Origin: Lachnospiraceae bacterium
GTDB taxonomy: Bacteria; Bacillota; Clostridia; Lachnospirales; Lachnospiraceae
Reading direction: 5' to 3'
Length of the DNA: 64,000 bases
NCBI GenBank assembly: GCA_024690885.1
Contig: JAILOI010000060.1
Location: forward strand, 1-64,000
Positions 25,017-33,076 of the stretch are shown here, piece after piece; position 1 is the first letter of the stretch, and the number at the start of each line of letters is the position of its first letter. Under the pieces are notes generated by a model that made no database searches, was not told the DNA's origin, and saw nothing but the letters and a program-made list of their open reading frames with translations. A program made the position numbers and the translations under genes.

Positions 25017-26487
25017 TCCGTTCTACTCCATTCTTGGTAACATCAAATTCTGCAGACCCGTAGGATTGGAAGGATATCCCCCTCGCATCATCCCCCTCAG
25101 AAAGCATCATAGAACAACACCAACGTCCGTCGTTTACAAATACTTCCAGACAGTTTTTATCTTTTAACATACGTAGCTTCAATGCTTGTTGGTCCAGCGT
25201 AACATGGAATGCACAGACGGACGGAAGTTCTCTGCGATTGTAATTGCAACTGCGATCCACATAGAGCATCCCTTCTGTGGCGTCGTACTTGATTACTGTC
25301 TTATAATCCCCCTGTACCCCTACATTCACCTTGAACCAGTTCATATCTGCGTTGGGTCTTATGGTTACAGTCATATCATAGACCTTTCCACACACATCCT
25401 CAAGCACGCAATCTCCCTGAATGGCCACATTGGAATGGGACACGCAGTCCGTATAATAGGAGGCCAGTTCTCGCACCGGTGTTTGACGCAGCGTTCCATC
25501 CACAATCCGGAGTTCCCGCGGGAAGGTCATCTGTCCGAAGAAACGCTTGTCATCATGGCCTACGTTACAGGTATCCCAGCTCTGCATCCAGGCAATCATG
25601 ACCCGACGACCATCGGTTGTCTCCAGGGTTTGTGGCGCATAGAAGTCGATGCCCTGGTCAATGGGTTGTACACTTTCCCGTTGGAATTCCAACAAACCAT
25701 CCCCATGTCCTAAGAGAGCGATGGTCTTATTTCCCGCACGCAAACAACCTTCCTTCGGCAGCATATCCTGTGGGCTCGTCAGCATTACCTGATAATCATC
25801 CAGAGCAAAGTAATCCGGACATTCCCACATCTTACCGTATTCATCGTTGGAGCGATCGATTACGCCCACATACTCCCAGGACTTGGCATCCATGCTGCAA
25901 TATAACAGGATGGCACCACTGGTATCTGCCGTACGGTTTCCCACAACCAGGTAATACTTCCCATCTTTGGAAAAGACCTTGGGATCCCGAAAATCCATAC
26001 GATGATTTCCACTGGGAATTGCACTTGTAGTAATCACCGGGTTTGCTACATACTTCTCATAATCCACTCCATCTCCGATGGCAATACACTGTTGCTGATA
26101 GTCCGCCTTGGTTCCATCTGCTTCAGTACACTCACTGACACCGGTATACACCAGAAGCTGTTTTCCATTGGGCAGCTCCATAGCACTTCCGGAGAAACAG
26201 CCCTTGTTGTCATAGGCCTCATCCGGCGCCATGGCAATGGGTAGGCGTTCCCAGGTCACAAAGTCCCTGGTTTTCACATGTCCCCAATGCATGGGTCCCC
26301 AAAATGTAGAATATGGATGATACTGAAAAAATAAATGATACTCCCCTTGATATACCGAGAATCCGTTGGGATCATTGATCCATCCCACTGCACCGGTCAC
26401 GTGAAATACCGGTCTCGTACTCTCTTCAATTGTTGCTAACTCTGCCTGTTCGTATTCACGTGCTTGTTGTAGTTTTTCGCTTCTCAT
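25006..26487 (-). CDS. scrB: Glycoside hydrolase family 32 (sucrose/fructan hydrolase)
   Basis: A 493-residue cytosolic beta-fructosidase with no signal peptide. The five-bladed propeller holds the nucleophile in WINDPNG (about 36), the transition-state stabiliser in FRDPK (about 163) and the acid/base Glu in WECPD (about 211). A C-terminal beta-sandwich (about 335-490) follows. Start 26487 is preferred since GGGA lies 9 bases upstream. Because the locus has an ABC importer and no sucrose PTS, unphosphorylated fructo-oligosaccharides or sucrose are likelier substrates than sucrose-6-phosphate. Confidence 0.9.
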   Translation of the reverse strand: MRSEKLQQAREYEQAELATIEESTRPVFHVTGAVGWINDPNGFSVYQGEYHLFFQYHPYSTFWGPMHWGHVKTRDFVTWERLPIAMAPDEAYDNKGCFSGSAMELPNGKQLLVYTGVSECTEADGTKADYQQQCIAIGDGVDYEKYVANPVITTSAIPSGNHRMDFRDPKVFSKDGKYYLVVGNRTADTSGAILLYCSMDAKSWEYVGVIDRSNDEYGKMWECPDYFALDDYQVMLTSPQDMLPKEGCLRAGNKTIALLGHGDGLLEFQRESVQPIDQGIDFYAPQTLETTDGRRVMIAWMQSWDTCNVGHDDKRFFGQMTFPRELRIVDGTLRQTPVRELASYYTDCVSHSNVAIQGDCVLEDVCGKVYDMTVTIRPNADMNWFKVNVGVQGDYKTVIKYDATEGMLYVDRSCNYNRRELPSVCAFHVTLDQQALKLRMLKDKNCLEVFVNDGRWCCSMMLSEGDDARGISFQSYGSAEFDVTKNGVERNGK

Positions 26488-26501
26488 AAATACCATTCCC
26501 A

Positions 26502-26544
26502 GAAAAAGTCATACCGCCGGGGGATACCATCCCCCGGTGTATGA
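26502..26544 (-). terminator. Intercistronic hairpin, probable partial terminator after the binding-protein gene
   Basis: A perfect-looking stem TCATAC...GGGGGAT / ATCCCCC...GTATGA (26509-26544) is followed on the minus strand by CTTTTTC. It would lower expression of scrB and scrK relative to the binding protein or stabilise the upstream mRNA. Confidence 0.75.
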
Positions 26545-26557
26545 ACGTTATTTGTTC

Positions 26558-28228
26558 CTATTGCGCTTCCTTGTAACGATCGTAAGCATCCTGATATACC
26601 TGCAGTAACTCCGACATACCGCAGTTCGAGTTTAACATCTCCTTGTATGCTTCCCACTCCTCGTCAGTTGGGCCACCTTCCTTGATCCACAAGCCTTCCT
26701 GCTCTGCGACTGCATCACAGAAATCCTGCTTGTACATATCGATAGTGTCCAATTCCTCATTGGTGAATACACAGTCGATTGGATAGGTTGTAGTATCCTT
26801 CACCTGTGGCATCCAGTAATCATAGAGGTCCGTCAAACGCTCGATGGCACGATCCTCCATATTGAAGGTATCTGCATAGTAATGAGAGAGAATCAACTTC
26901 GGTCCTGCAACCTCATAGTAGCTCTTCAGCTCACCGGCACCCTTGCCGTACTTTTCCTGTGCCTCATCCTCGGTGATGGAGTTCCATACACCCTTGTCAT
27001 CCTTGCCGGTGAAGTACACATCGATTGGACCATACTGTAACTGCATCACATTCTCGCCCACATACCACTGATCGAAGAATTTCAACAGGTTTACCGGGCT
27101 CTCACATGCAGAGGTGATGGAGAGGTTTCCGGAAGACGTACCGCCGCCGGTACGTACGGTTACGTTGCTCTTGCCTTCATACTCACTGTCCTTCGGTCCG
27201 GTTAAGATTGGAAGGAATACATAATCATCGGCATAATCGCCCATCAACTCCTCGATGTACCACCAGGTAGATACACCCACATAGCCCTGCTGGCATTTTG
27301 CCATTAGCTGGGTATCATCCTGGGAGAACATCTCCTGGTCCATTAAACCTTCCTGATACCAATCACTAAAGTACGTCAGCGCATCACGATAATTATCATC
27401 ATCACAAACGAAGTTTACACTTCCGTCCGGATTTAATACCAAATCATCACATACATCATTGATCCAGTTGGTGAAACCAAAGCCTGCATAGAAGACATTC
27501 TGTCCCCAGCACCACTGATCGTATCCGGTCGACATCGGGATGGTGGATCCGGCAGGTGCACCGTAGTACTTTGCCGCCATATCGTTGTCCTTGAAGGCCT
27601 TCAGTGCATCGTGTAACTCGTCCAAGGTGGACGGAACTTCTAATCCCAAATCATCCAGCCACGCTTTGTTAATCATAGAAAACTGTGGTACGGTAAAAAT
27701 GGAGTAATCCTCATCCTTTCCAATACCTGCCGTACCCATCTGCTCTCCGGAAGGAAGACCATAGATGCATCCATCGTCCATGGTAATGGCTGCCTTGATT
27801 TCCGGATGTTCCTCCAGAATGGCTGTCAGATTCGGCATGGTCTCTGCATTCAGATAAGGTGTTAAATCAATAAAGGTACCGTCTCCACCATAGGTAGAGA
27901 GGTCGTAGTTGGAAAAACCAACCCCCATATATGCATCCGCCAAATCGCCACCGGCAATCTGGATATTCACCTGCTCTGCAAGAGAATCGCTCATGGTATT
28001 CCAGGAAATCTTCACTCCCGTATCTTCCATCATCTTGTTTAATACCACGTTATCATCGTATCCCGGAGACAAAGCAGACTGTCCGCCTACGATGGTAAAT
28101 TCGGTCTGGTCGGTGGATGTATTTACTTCTCCTGTATTGGTATTTCCCCCTTTTCCTCCAGAGCCACATGCAGTGCATGATACAACCATGGAAGAAAGCA
28201 AAATAGCTGCTACTATTTTCTTTTTCAT
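26558..28228 (-). CDS. Sugar ABC transporter solute-binding lipoprotein
   Basis: A 556-residue extracellular binding protein with lipoprotein signal MKKKIVAAILLSSMVVSC followed by TACGSGG; Cys18 or Cys21 would be lipidated. It belongs to the large (about 550-residue) LplA/YtcQ class of carbohydrate-binding proteins rich in Asp, Tyr and Trp. Neighbours (two LplB/YtcP-type permeases, GH32, fructokinase) point to fructo-oligosaccharides or sucrose. AAAGGAGAG lies before the ATG. A stem (28282-28309) separates it from the upstream permease and may favour higher expression of this component. Confidence 0.9.
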   Translation of the reverse strand: MKKKIVAAILLSSMVVSCTACGSGGKGGNTNTGEVNTSTDQTEFTIVGGQSALSPGYDDNVVLNKMMEDTGVKISWNTMSDSLAEQVNIQIAGGDLADAYMGVGFSNYDLSTYGGDGTFIDLTPYLNAETMPNLTAILEEHPEIKAAITMDDGCIYGLPSGEQMGTAGIGKDEDYSIFTVPQFSMINKAWLDDLGLEVPSTLDELHDALKAFKDNDMAAKYYGAPAGSTIPMSTGYDQWCWGQNVFYAGFGFTNWINDVCDDLVLNPDGSVNFVCDDDNYRDALTYFSDWYQEGLMDQEMFSQDDTQLMAKCQQGYVGVSTWWYIEELMGDYADDYVFLPILTGPKDSEYEGKSNVTVRTGGGTSSGNLSITSACESPVNLLKFFDQWYVGENVMQLQYGPIDVYFTGKDDKGVWNSITEDEAQEKYGKGAGELKSYYEVAGPKLILSHYYADTFNMEDRAIERLTDLYDYWMPQVKDTTTYPIDCVFTNEELDTIDMYKQDFCDAVAEQEGLWIKEGGPTDEEWEAYKEMLNSNCGMSELLQVYQDAYDRYKEAQ

Positions 28229-28324
28229 TATTCTCTCCTTTCAAAAAGAGCATTTTTATTTCTTATATTCTAATGGGCGCTCATTGAACTGCCGGCATAA
28301 TGCTCAATGTTCTCCCCCAATTAG

Positions 28325-29227
28325 CTACCCTTTGACTGCGCCGGACATCATCCCTTTTTCAAAATACTTCTGAATGAACGGATAGATGACCAGCATTGGT
28401 GCTGCCGCCACAACGATGGAGGAGAATTTAATCATCTCCTTCACCTTGTTCAACTCTGCGTATCCGCCGGATACCGTACTTGCCTGGGCTGCACTGGCCG
28501 AGCTCTTGATTAGGATATTTCTTAAAACCAGTGGTAAGGGGGCCATGTCCGGATTCGGTAAATAAATCAAAGCCGTAAACCAGTCGTTCCAATAGGCCAC
28601 CATACTAAACACCACCATTACCGATAAAATCGGCATGGACAGCGGAATCACAATCTTCACTAGCGTTTGTATCTTGGTACAGCCGTCAATCTCCGCCGCT
28701 TCAATGAGCTCGTGCGGGATACTGTTCTGAAAATAATTCCGAACCAGAATCATATTCGCAACCGACACACCACCCGGAATAAAGAGGGCCCACATGTTTC
28801 CGATTAAGCCACTGTCCTTGACCACAAGGTAAGTCGGAATCAGGCCTCCGCCAAAGTACATGGTGATGATGAAAAAGATGCTAATCCACTTCCGGCCCGG
28901 CAAATCCTTCTGCGCTAAGGGATATGCAGTTAAGTAAAGCATCACCACAGAAAAGATGGTTCCGATCACGGTGTATTTAATGGAATTGATATAACCGCTG
29001 AAAATGCTTGGGTCTGCAAAAACCGCCTGGTAACCTTTGAGACTAAAATCACTTGGAAGCAGGAAGGTTTTGCCCGCATACACGTCATACGGATTCGACA
29101 CGGATGCAATCAGTACGTAATACAAGGGATAGGCCACAATCAAAGTCATGGCCAATGCAATGAGTACCAGAATTACATCACTGACTCGATCCGATAATCC
29201 AAGGGATGCACGTTTTGTTCTCTTCAT
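28325..29227 (-). CDS. Carbohydrate ABC transporter permease (YtcP-like)
   Basis: A 300-residue membrane permease with six predicted helices (from about residue 18 to 280). The EAA loop HELIEAAEIDGCTKIQTLVK (about 185) contacts the ATPase. The start at 29227 has AAGGAG 8 bases upstream, favoured over an upstream in-frame ATG. It pairs with the permease encoded just upstream. No ATPase gene is in the locus, so a shared MsmK-type ATPase encoded elsewhere is expected. Confidence 0.92.
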   Translation of the reverse strand: MKRTKRASLGLSDRVSDVILVLIALAMTLIVAYPLYYVLIASVSNPYDVYAGKTFLLPSDFSLKGYQAVFADPSIFSGYINSIKYTVIGTIFSVVMLYLTAYPLAQKDLPGRKWISIFFIITMYFGGGLIPTYLVVKDSGLIGNMWALFIPGGVSVANMILVRNYFQNSIPHELIEAAEIDGCTKIQTLVKIVIPLSMPILSVMVVFSMVAYWNDWFTALIYLPNPDMAPLPLVLRNILIKSSASAAQASTVSGGYAELNKVKEMIKFSSIVVAAAPMLVIYPFIQKYFEKGMMSGAVKG

Positions 29228-29240
29228 GGAAGTTCTCCTT

Positions 29241-30125
29241 CTAGACAAACTCCACATCGGAATGTTTCTTGGCGATGCGGTTTACTATAATCAACAGAAT
29301 TAAATTGACCACCGTATTAAACAACCCGACGGCGGTAGAGTAGCTGTACTTGGCATGTTCAATACCCTGTTCGTACACATAGACAGCAATGATATCGGAG
29401 GCTGCCTTATTCAAGTCGGTTTGCAACAACCAAACCTTCTCAAAGCCGATGTTCATCAGGGAACCGGCGCTCATAATTAAGTTCAAAATTGCCATGGGAA
29501 GCAGTGCCGGAATATCAATGTGACGGATGCGCTGCCATACACTGGCGCCGTCCACCTTGGCTGCTTCATAGAGGGAGGTATCCACCGTTGCCAGGGTTGC
29601 TAAGTAGATAATGCAGCCCCATCCGGCATCCTGCCAAATTCCGGAAGCAATATAGATGGTACGGAAGGCTGCCGACTCCGTTAAGAAATCGGTGCTTGTT
29701 CCAAGGATTAAGTTCAAAAGTCCACCGGATGGGCTTAAGAACATCTTAATCATTCCACAGATAACCATAGTCGAAATAAAATGGGGTGCATATAACACCG
29801 TCTGCGTAACACGCTTTAACTTTGGGAAGCGAAGCTGATTGATACATAGGGAGAGTATGATTGGAATCGGAAATCCCCAAAGTAAGCTGTACGCACTGAG
29901 CAGGAAGGTATTTTTAATCATGCGGAAACAATTCGGTGAAGTAAAAAACCGCTTGAACCAATAGAGGCCAACCCACTCACTTCCGGTGATGCCCCGTGAA
30001 GCCTTAAAGTCACGGAACGCAATTTGAATACCGTACATCGGTATATATTTGTAAATAAAAGTAATAACAACCGGGATGAGTAATAACACATACATCTGCC
30101 AGTTTGCTTTTAGCTTCTGTTTCAT
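29241..30125 (-). CDS. Carbohydrate ABC transporter permease (LplB-like)
   Basis: A 294-residue permease with six helices. Helix 1 is around residues 12-30, and the EAA loop is SLYEAAKVDGASVWQRIRHI (about 180). First gene of the fructan operon. Its leader carries a LacI-type operator (30142-30153) immediately downstream of the predicted transcription start. Confidence 0.92.
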   Translation of the reverse strand: MKQKLKANWQMYVLLLIPVVITFIYKYIPMYGIQIAFRDFKASRGITGSEWVGLYWFKRFFTSPNCFRMIKNTFLLSAYSLLWGFPIPIILSLCINQLRFPKLKRVTQTVLYAPHFISTMVICGMIKMFLSPSGGLLNLILGTSTDFLTESAAFRTIYIASGIWQDAGWGCIIYLATLATVDTSLYEAAKVDGASVWQRIRHIDIPALLPMAILNLIMSAGSLMNIGFEKVWLLQTDLNKAASDIIAVYVYEQGIEHAKYSYSTAVGLFNTVVNLILLIIVNRIAKKHSDVEFV

Positions 30126-30141
30126 GATTTCCTCCTGTGTG

Positions 30142-30153
30142 TGAAACGTTTCA
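30142..30153. promoter_or_regulatory. LacI-type operator O1, perfect palindrome
   Basis: TGAAACGTTTCA, a perfect 12-bp palindrome with central CG, typical of LacI/GalR-family operators. It overlaps the start region of the fructan operon promoter. Related, weaker sites lie at 30201-30212 and 30381-30392. Confidence 0.85.
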
Positions 30154-30181
30154 TTCTATTTCATACAGAAAGCGTGGTCAC
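30153..30181 (-). promoter_or_regulatory. Promoter of the fructan transport/utilisation operon
   Basis: On the minus strand GTGACC (30176-30181), 17 bases, TAGAAT (30153-30158), directly abutting operator O1. Occupancy of O1 would block initiation. Confidence 0.6.
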
Positions 30182-30200
30182 TTTAGAACCCGCTATTTGG

Positions 30201-30212
30201 TGAAACGTTATT
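30201..30212. promoter_or_regulatory. LacI-type operator O2 (imperfect)
   Basis: TGAAACGTTATT shares the left half and centre of O1. It lies 59 bp from O1, about 5.6 helical turns, so cooperative looping is possible but not strictly in phase. Confidence 0.55.
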
Positions 30213-30339
30213 TCGTAAACCAACGATACCATCCGAACCGGTTTGTGTCAACGAGTTTATTCTTGATTCTTCATGTTTGTAAAGCTTTCACGAATAACTA
30301 TTTCTTTTTTTGTGCAACTTTTCTTTTTTCATTTTTCCC

Positions 30340-30368
30340 TTTACGCTGTCCTCGTTTTGTTCTAATAT
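30340..30368 (+). promoter_or_regulatory. Promoter of the LacI-family regulator gene
   Basis: TTTACG (30340-30345), 17 bases, TAATAT (30363-30368). A degenerate operator TGAATTGTTTCA (30381-30392) follows the predicted start, suggesting autorepression. Confidence 0.65.
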
Positions 30369-30426
30369 AGAGTCAATCGGTGAATTGTTTCACCATTATT
30401 TCACGTAAATTTCACAGGAGAATCAT

Positions 30427-31413
30427 ATGAGCAAATCGGCAAAACTTCCTACCATGAAGGATGTGGCCAAGAAGGCCGGAGTCGCCCTGGGCACGGTATC
30501 CAAAGTATTTAACGGCATCCCGGTAGGGGATGAATATCGAATCAAAGTAGAACAGGCAGCCAAGGAATTGGGCTATCAAGTGAACGTCTATGCCCGGGGC
30601 TTACGCGCCAGCAAGACTAACACCGTGGCGGTTATTCTGCCCAACCTGATTCACCCTTTCTATTGTAATATGGCGGATTTGTGTTGCCAGGACCTAGCAG
30701 CCAGAGGCTATCGGATGTTGTTATCCACCACCTCTTATGACCCAAAAACTGAACAGGGTTGCATCGATATGGTCCAGCAGAACAAGGTGGATGGCATCAT
30801 TGCCATTACTTATAATCCGGATTTGGAAGTGAAGGAAGACATTCCCTTTGTCATCATCGATCGTAAATTCCATAACACCGTGCCCTGTGTTTCCTCTGAC
30901 AACTATGCCGGCGGACAATTAGCAGCCGAAAAGCTCTCTGAGAAAGGCTGTAAGCACCTTCTATTCCTCGGCATTTCTTCCCGGGTTCCCGGTGAGGCCG
31001 ATAAACGAAGTTTAGGATTTGAAAGCTACTGTGCAAGTAACCACATCGATTACACCATAGAGAAGGTCTGGGATGACGAAGGCATTGATGCATTGATTGC
31101 CTTCTTGGATGGAGCCACGGCCAAGAAGAATTTTCCATATGATGGCATCTTCTGTGGTACGGATATGTTGGCGCTACAGATCATTGATTATCTAGAGAAA
31201 CATCAGCTTTCGGTTCCGGAAGACATCCAGGTTATCGGATACGATGGTATTCCTAAGTTTGCTTTGGATGAATATTACTGTTCTACCATCCGCCAGCCCC
31301 TGGATCAGATGGCCGCAACCGCGGTGGATATTCTACTATCGGATCGATCCGCTGCACCGGCTTTGGTTTGTCTTCCGGTTACCTTCTGTGAAGGTGGCAC
31401 TACGAAACGTTAG
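30427..31413 (+). CDS. LacI-family transcriptional regulator of the fructan locus
   Basis: A 328-residue repressor. The N-terminal HTH (about 9-32, MKDVAKKAGVALGTVSKVFNG) and hinge (YARGLRASKTNTV) precede a periplasmic-binding-like ligand domain (about 62-328). It is divergent from the sugar transport operon, with matching operators between them, so it probably represses that operon in the absence of a sugar ligand. AGGAG lies 6 bases before the ATG. Confidence 0.92.
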   Translation: MSKSAKLPTMKDVAKKAGVALGTVSKVFNGIPVGDEYRIKVEQAAKELGYQVNVYARGLRASKTNTVAVILPNLIHPFYCNMADLCCQDLAARGYRMLLSTTSYDPKTEQGCIDMVQQNKVDGIIAITYNPDLEVKEDIPFVIIDRKFHNTVPCVSSDNYAGGQLAAEKLSEKGCKHLLFLGISSRVPGEADKRSLGFESYCASNHIDYTIEKVWDDEGIDALIAFLDGATAKKNFPYDGIFCGTDMLALQIIDYLEKHQLSVPEDIQVIGYDGIPKFALDEYYCSTIRQPLDQMAATAVDILLSDRSAAPALVCLPVTFCEGGTTKR

Positions 31414-31430
31414 AAAGGAATCTTTCCATT

Positions 31431-32180
31431 ATGGGTTTGTTAATTCGTGATGATGAATATGACGAAAGCAGACGTATGGTTGGCTTTCGCCGCTACAAAC
31501 AACTCCTATCCTTCCATACCGGTCATTGGGTAAAGCTTGGAATGCTCACCTTCCTTGGTGGTCTGCCACTGATGCTTGGTATTACCTATGCCATCCTATC
31601 CTCCTCTTCCTTAGTTGCTCTGGTTGCAGGGGTATTGGGCGGCATCATCTTGGGGCCTTTTGTTGCAGCCCACATAGACAGTCTCTATCGCGCCATGCGA
31701 GATGACAGCGGCATGCGATGGGCCGGCTATCGGAAGGGATTTCGACAAAATTGGAAGGATAGCCTGCTGCCCGGCGGACTCCTCGGATTATTTATAAGCA
31801 CTTCTGTATGGTTACTCTACATGAGCATCTACACCGATGCCTTTCCCTTAAGTCACGGCACTCTGGTGTTATTATTCGTGGCCTTGGGCGTATTCCTGAT
31901 AGTTTCCGATTTGTTTTGGCCACAGTTGGTACTGTTTCGCCAACCCCTTTTGCAAACCATACGAAACATCCTGTTATTTACATCCAAGTATCTATGGATG
32001 ATGGGTAAGATTTGCCTGCTGCAGATTCTGTTTCTGGCCTTTCACCTTGTGTTTGCACCCTATACGCTGGTATTCCTGCCATTCTTCAGCATCTGGTATT
32101 TCCTGTTCTTTTCACAGTTTCTGCTATACGATGCCCTAAATGAAGAATTACAAATCGAAGAAAAATACAAAACCCCATAA
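31431..32180 (+). CDS. YesL-like (DUF624) membrane protein
   Basis: A 249-residue membrane protein with about five hydrophobic helices (near 34-58, 62-82, 118-138, 145-165 and 185-230). The region GPFVAAHIDSLYRAMRDDS followed by a charged FRQNWKDSLLPGG stretch resembles YesL/DUF624 proteins, which often sit beside sugar ABC transporters. It lies 17 bases after the LacI gene, so is probably cotranscribed with it. The family assignment is by eye and only moderate; function is unknown. Confidence 0.6.
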   Translation: MGLLIRDDEYDESRRMVGFRRYKQLLSFHTGHWVKLGMLTFLGGLPLMLGITYAILSSSSLVALVAGVLGGIILGPFVAAHIDSLYRAMRDDSGMRWAGYRKGFRQNWKDSLLPGGLLGLFISTSVWLLYMSIYTDAFPLSHGTLVLLFVALGVFLIVSDLFWPQLVLFRQPLLQTIRNILLFTSKYLWMMGKICLLQILFLAFHLVFAPYTLVFLPFFSIWYFLFFSQFLLYDALNEELQIEEKYKTP

Positions 32181-32210
32181 ACCCGGTCTCCCGGATTTAT
32201 GGGGTTTTTA
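32171..32210 (+). terminator. Terminator after the YesL-like gene
   Basis: AACCCCATAAA and TTTATGGGGTT pair, with an inner CCGG match, followed by TTTTTAC. The stem overlaps the stop codon region. Confidence 0.88.
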
Positions 32211-32232
32211 CTTATCCAAATAATTTCATGAA

Positions 32233-32970
32233 TTAATGGCAACCATGAGATCCGCAATCGCCGTGGTGGCACTCATGACCCTCTTCGTGATCATGATGTT
32301 CATGGTGATGATGGTCGCACTGGGTGTTTGGATCGTAGTTTAAGGTACCGTTCAAATAATCGGTCACAACTGCGTCTGCTTCCCCACTGACACCCGGGAA
32401 TAACTGGATACCCACATCGCCTAAGGCATTTCTGGCACCCATTCCGATTCCGCCGCAGATTAACACTTCCACCTCTGCAGCGCGTAAGAATCCGGCCAAT
32501 GCTCCATGTCCGGTTCCATTGGTATCAATAACCTGTGAAGACTTCACTGCCTGATTCTCGATTTCATAAATCTTAAACTGCTCGGTCTTACCGAAATGCT
32601 GACCGATCAATCCGTGTTCATATGTAACTGCAATTCTCATGATTTGTTCTCCTTTTGCACTGAGTTTGGCACTGGCAGGAATGGAATCAATCCGATAGGA
32701 TCCTCCGGTGATCCGAATCCGCTTCCCGTTGACCAAGGCATCCGCCAGCTTGCTGCGGGCCTGCTCATAAATTCCGGTTACCGTCGCTCGGGATACCCCC
32801 ATCAACGCGGCACACTCCTCCTGGGTCATCTTCTCGTAGTCAATGCACCGAATGGTTTCATACTCATCCAGCATGAATTCAATAGTTTCCCGATTTGCGC
32901 ATCCCTCAGGAGCAAAGCTCCAGAAGTCCGGATATCCGCAAATTCTCCTGCATCGTTTGGATCTAGGCAT
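32233..32970 (-). CDS. DUF134 DNA-binding protein fused to a NifX/NifB-type domain, His-rich tail
   Basis: A 245-residue fusion. The N-terminal DUF134 domain (about 1-105) starts MPRSKRCRRICGYPDFWSFAP and has a sigma-like HTH (MTQEECAALMGVSRATVTGI). A dinitrogenase FeMo-cofactor-like domain (about 123-220, MRIAVTYEHGLIGQHFGKTEQF) follows. The last 30 residues are dominated by His and Cys (CDHHHHEHHDHEEGHECHHG), a likely metal-binding tail. It stands alone, with two identical palindromes over its promoter (32984-33034), so autoregulation in response to a metal or metal cluster is plausible. No nitrogenase genes are present; the ligand is unknown. Confidence 0.88.
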   Translation of the reverse strand: MPRSKRCRRICGYPDFWSFAPEGCANRETIEFMLDEYETIRCIDYEKMTQEECAALMGVSRATVTGIYEQARSKLADALVNGKRIRITGGSYRIDSIPASAKLSAKGEQIMRIAVTYEHGLIGQHFGKTEQFKIYEIENQAVKSSQVIDTNGTGHGALAGFLRAAEVEVLICGGIGMGARNALGDVGIQLFPGVSGEADAVVTDYLNGTLNYDPNTQCDHHHHEHHDHEEGHECHHGDCGSHGCH

Positions 32971-32983
32971 AGAAATTCCTTTC

Positions 32984-33034
32984 TGACATATGTCAATTAT
33001 AACTGTATGCTAACACCATTTCTGACATATGTCA
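32984..33034. promoter_or_regulatory. Twin palindromic operators over the DUF134-fusion promoter
   Basis: TGACATATGTCA occurs at 32984-32995 and again at 33023-33034, within a longer identical 19-base unit (TCTGACATATGTCAATTAT). On the minus strand a TATAAT lies between them at 32998-33003 and TTGACA is part of each site. Confidence 0.8.
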
Positions 33035-33076
33035 ATTATCTACGCCCTGCCGATTGCAAAAGGATATGAAGTTTTT

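Noticed and set aside
33023-33034. TGACATATGTCA as an FNR or Fur site
   Set aside because: It lacks the TTGAT-N4-ATCAA pattern of FNR and the AT-rich 19-bp Fur pattern; association with the DUF134 gene is simpler.
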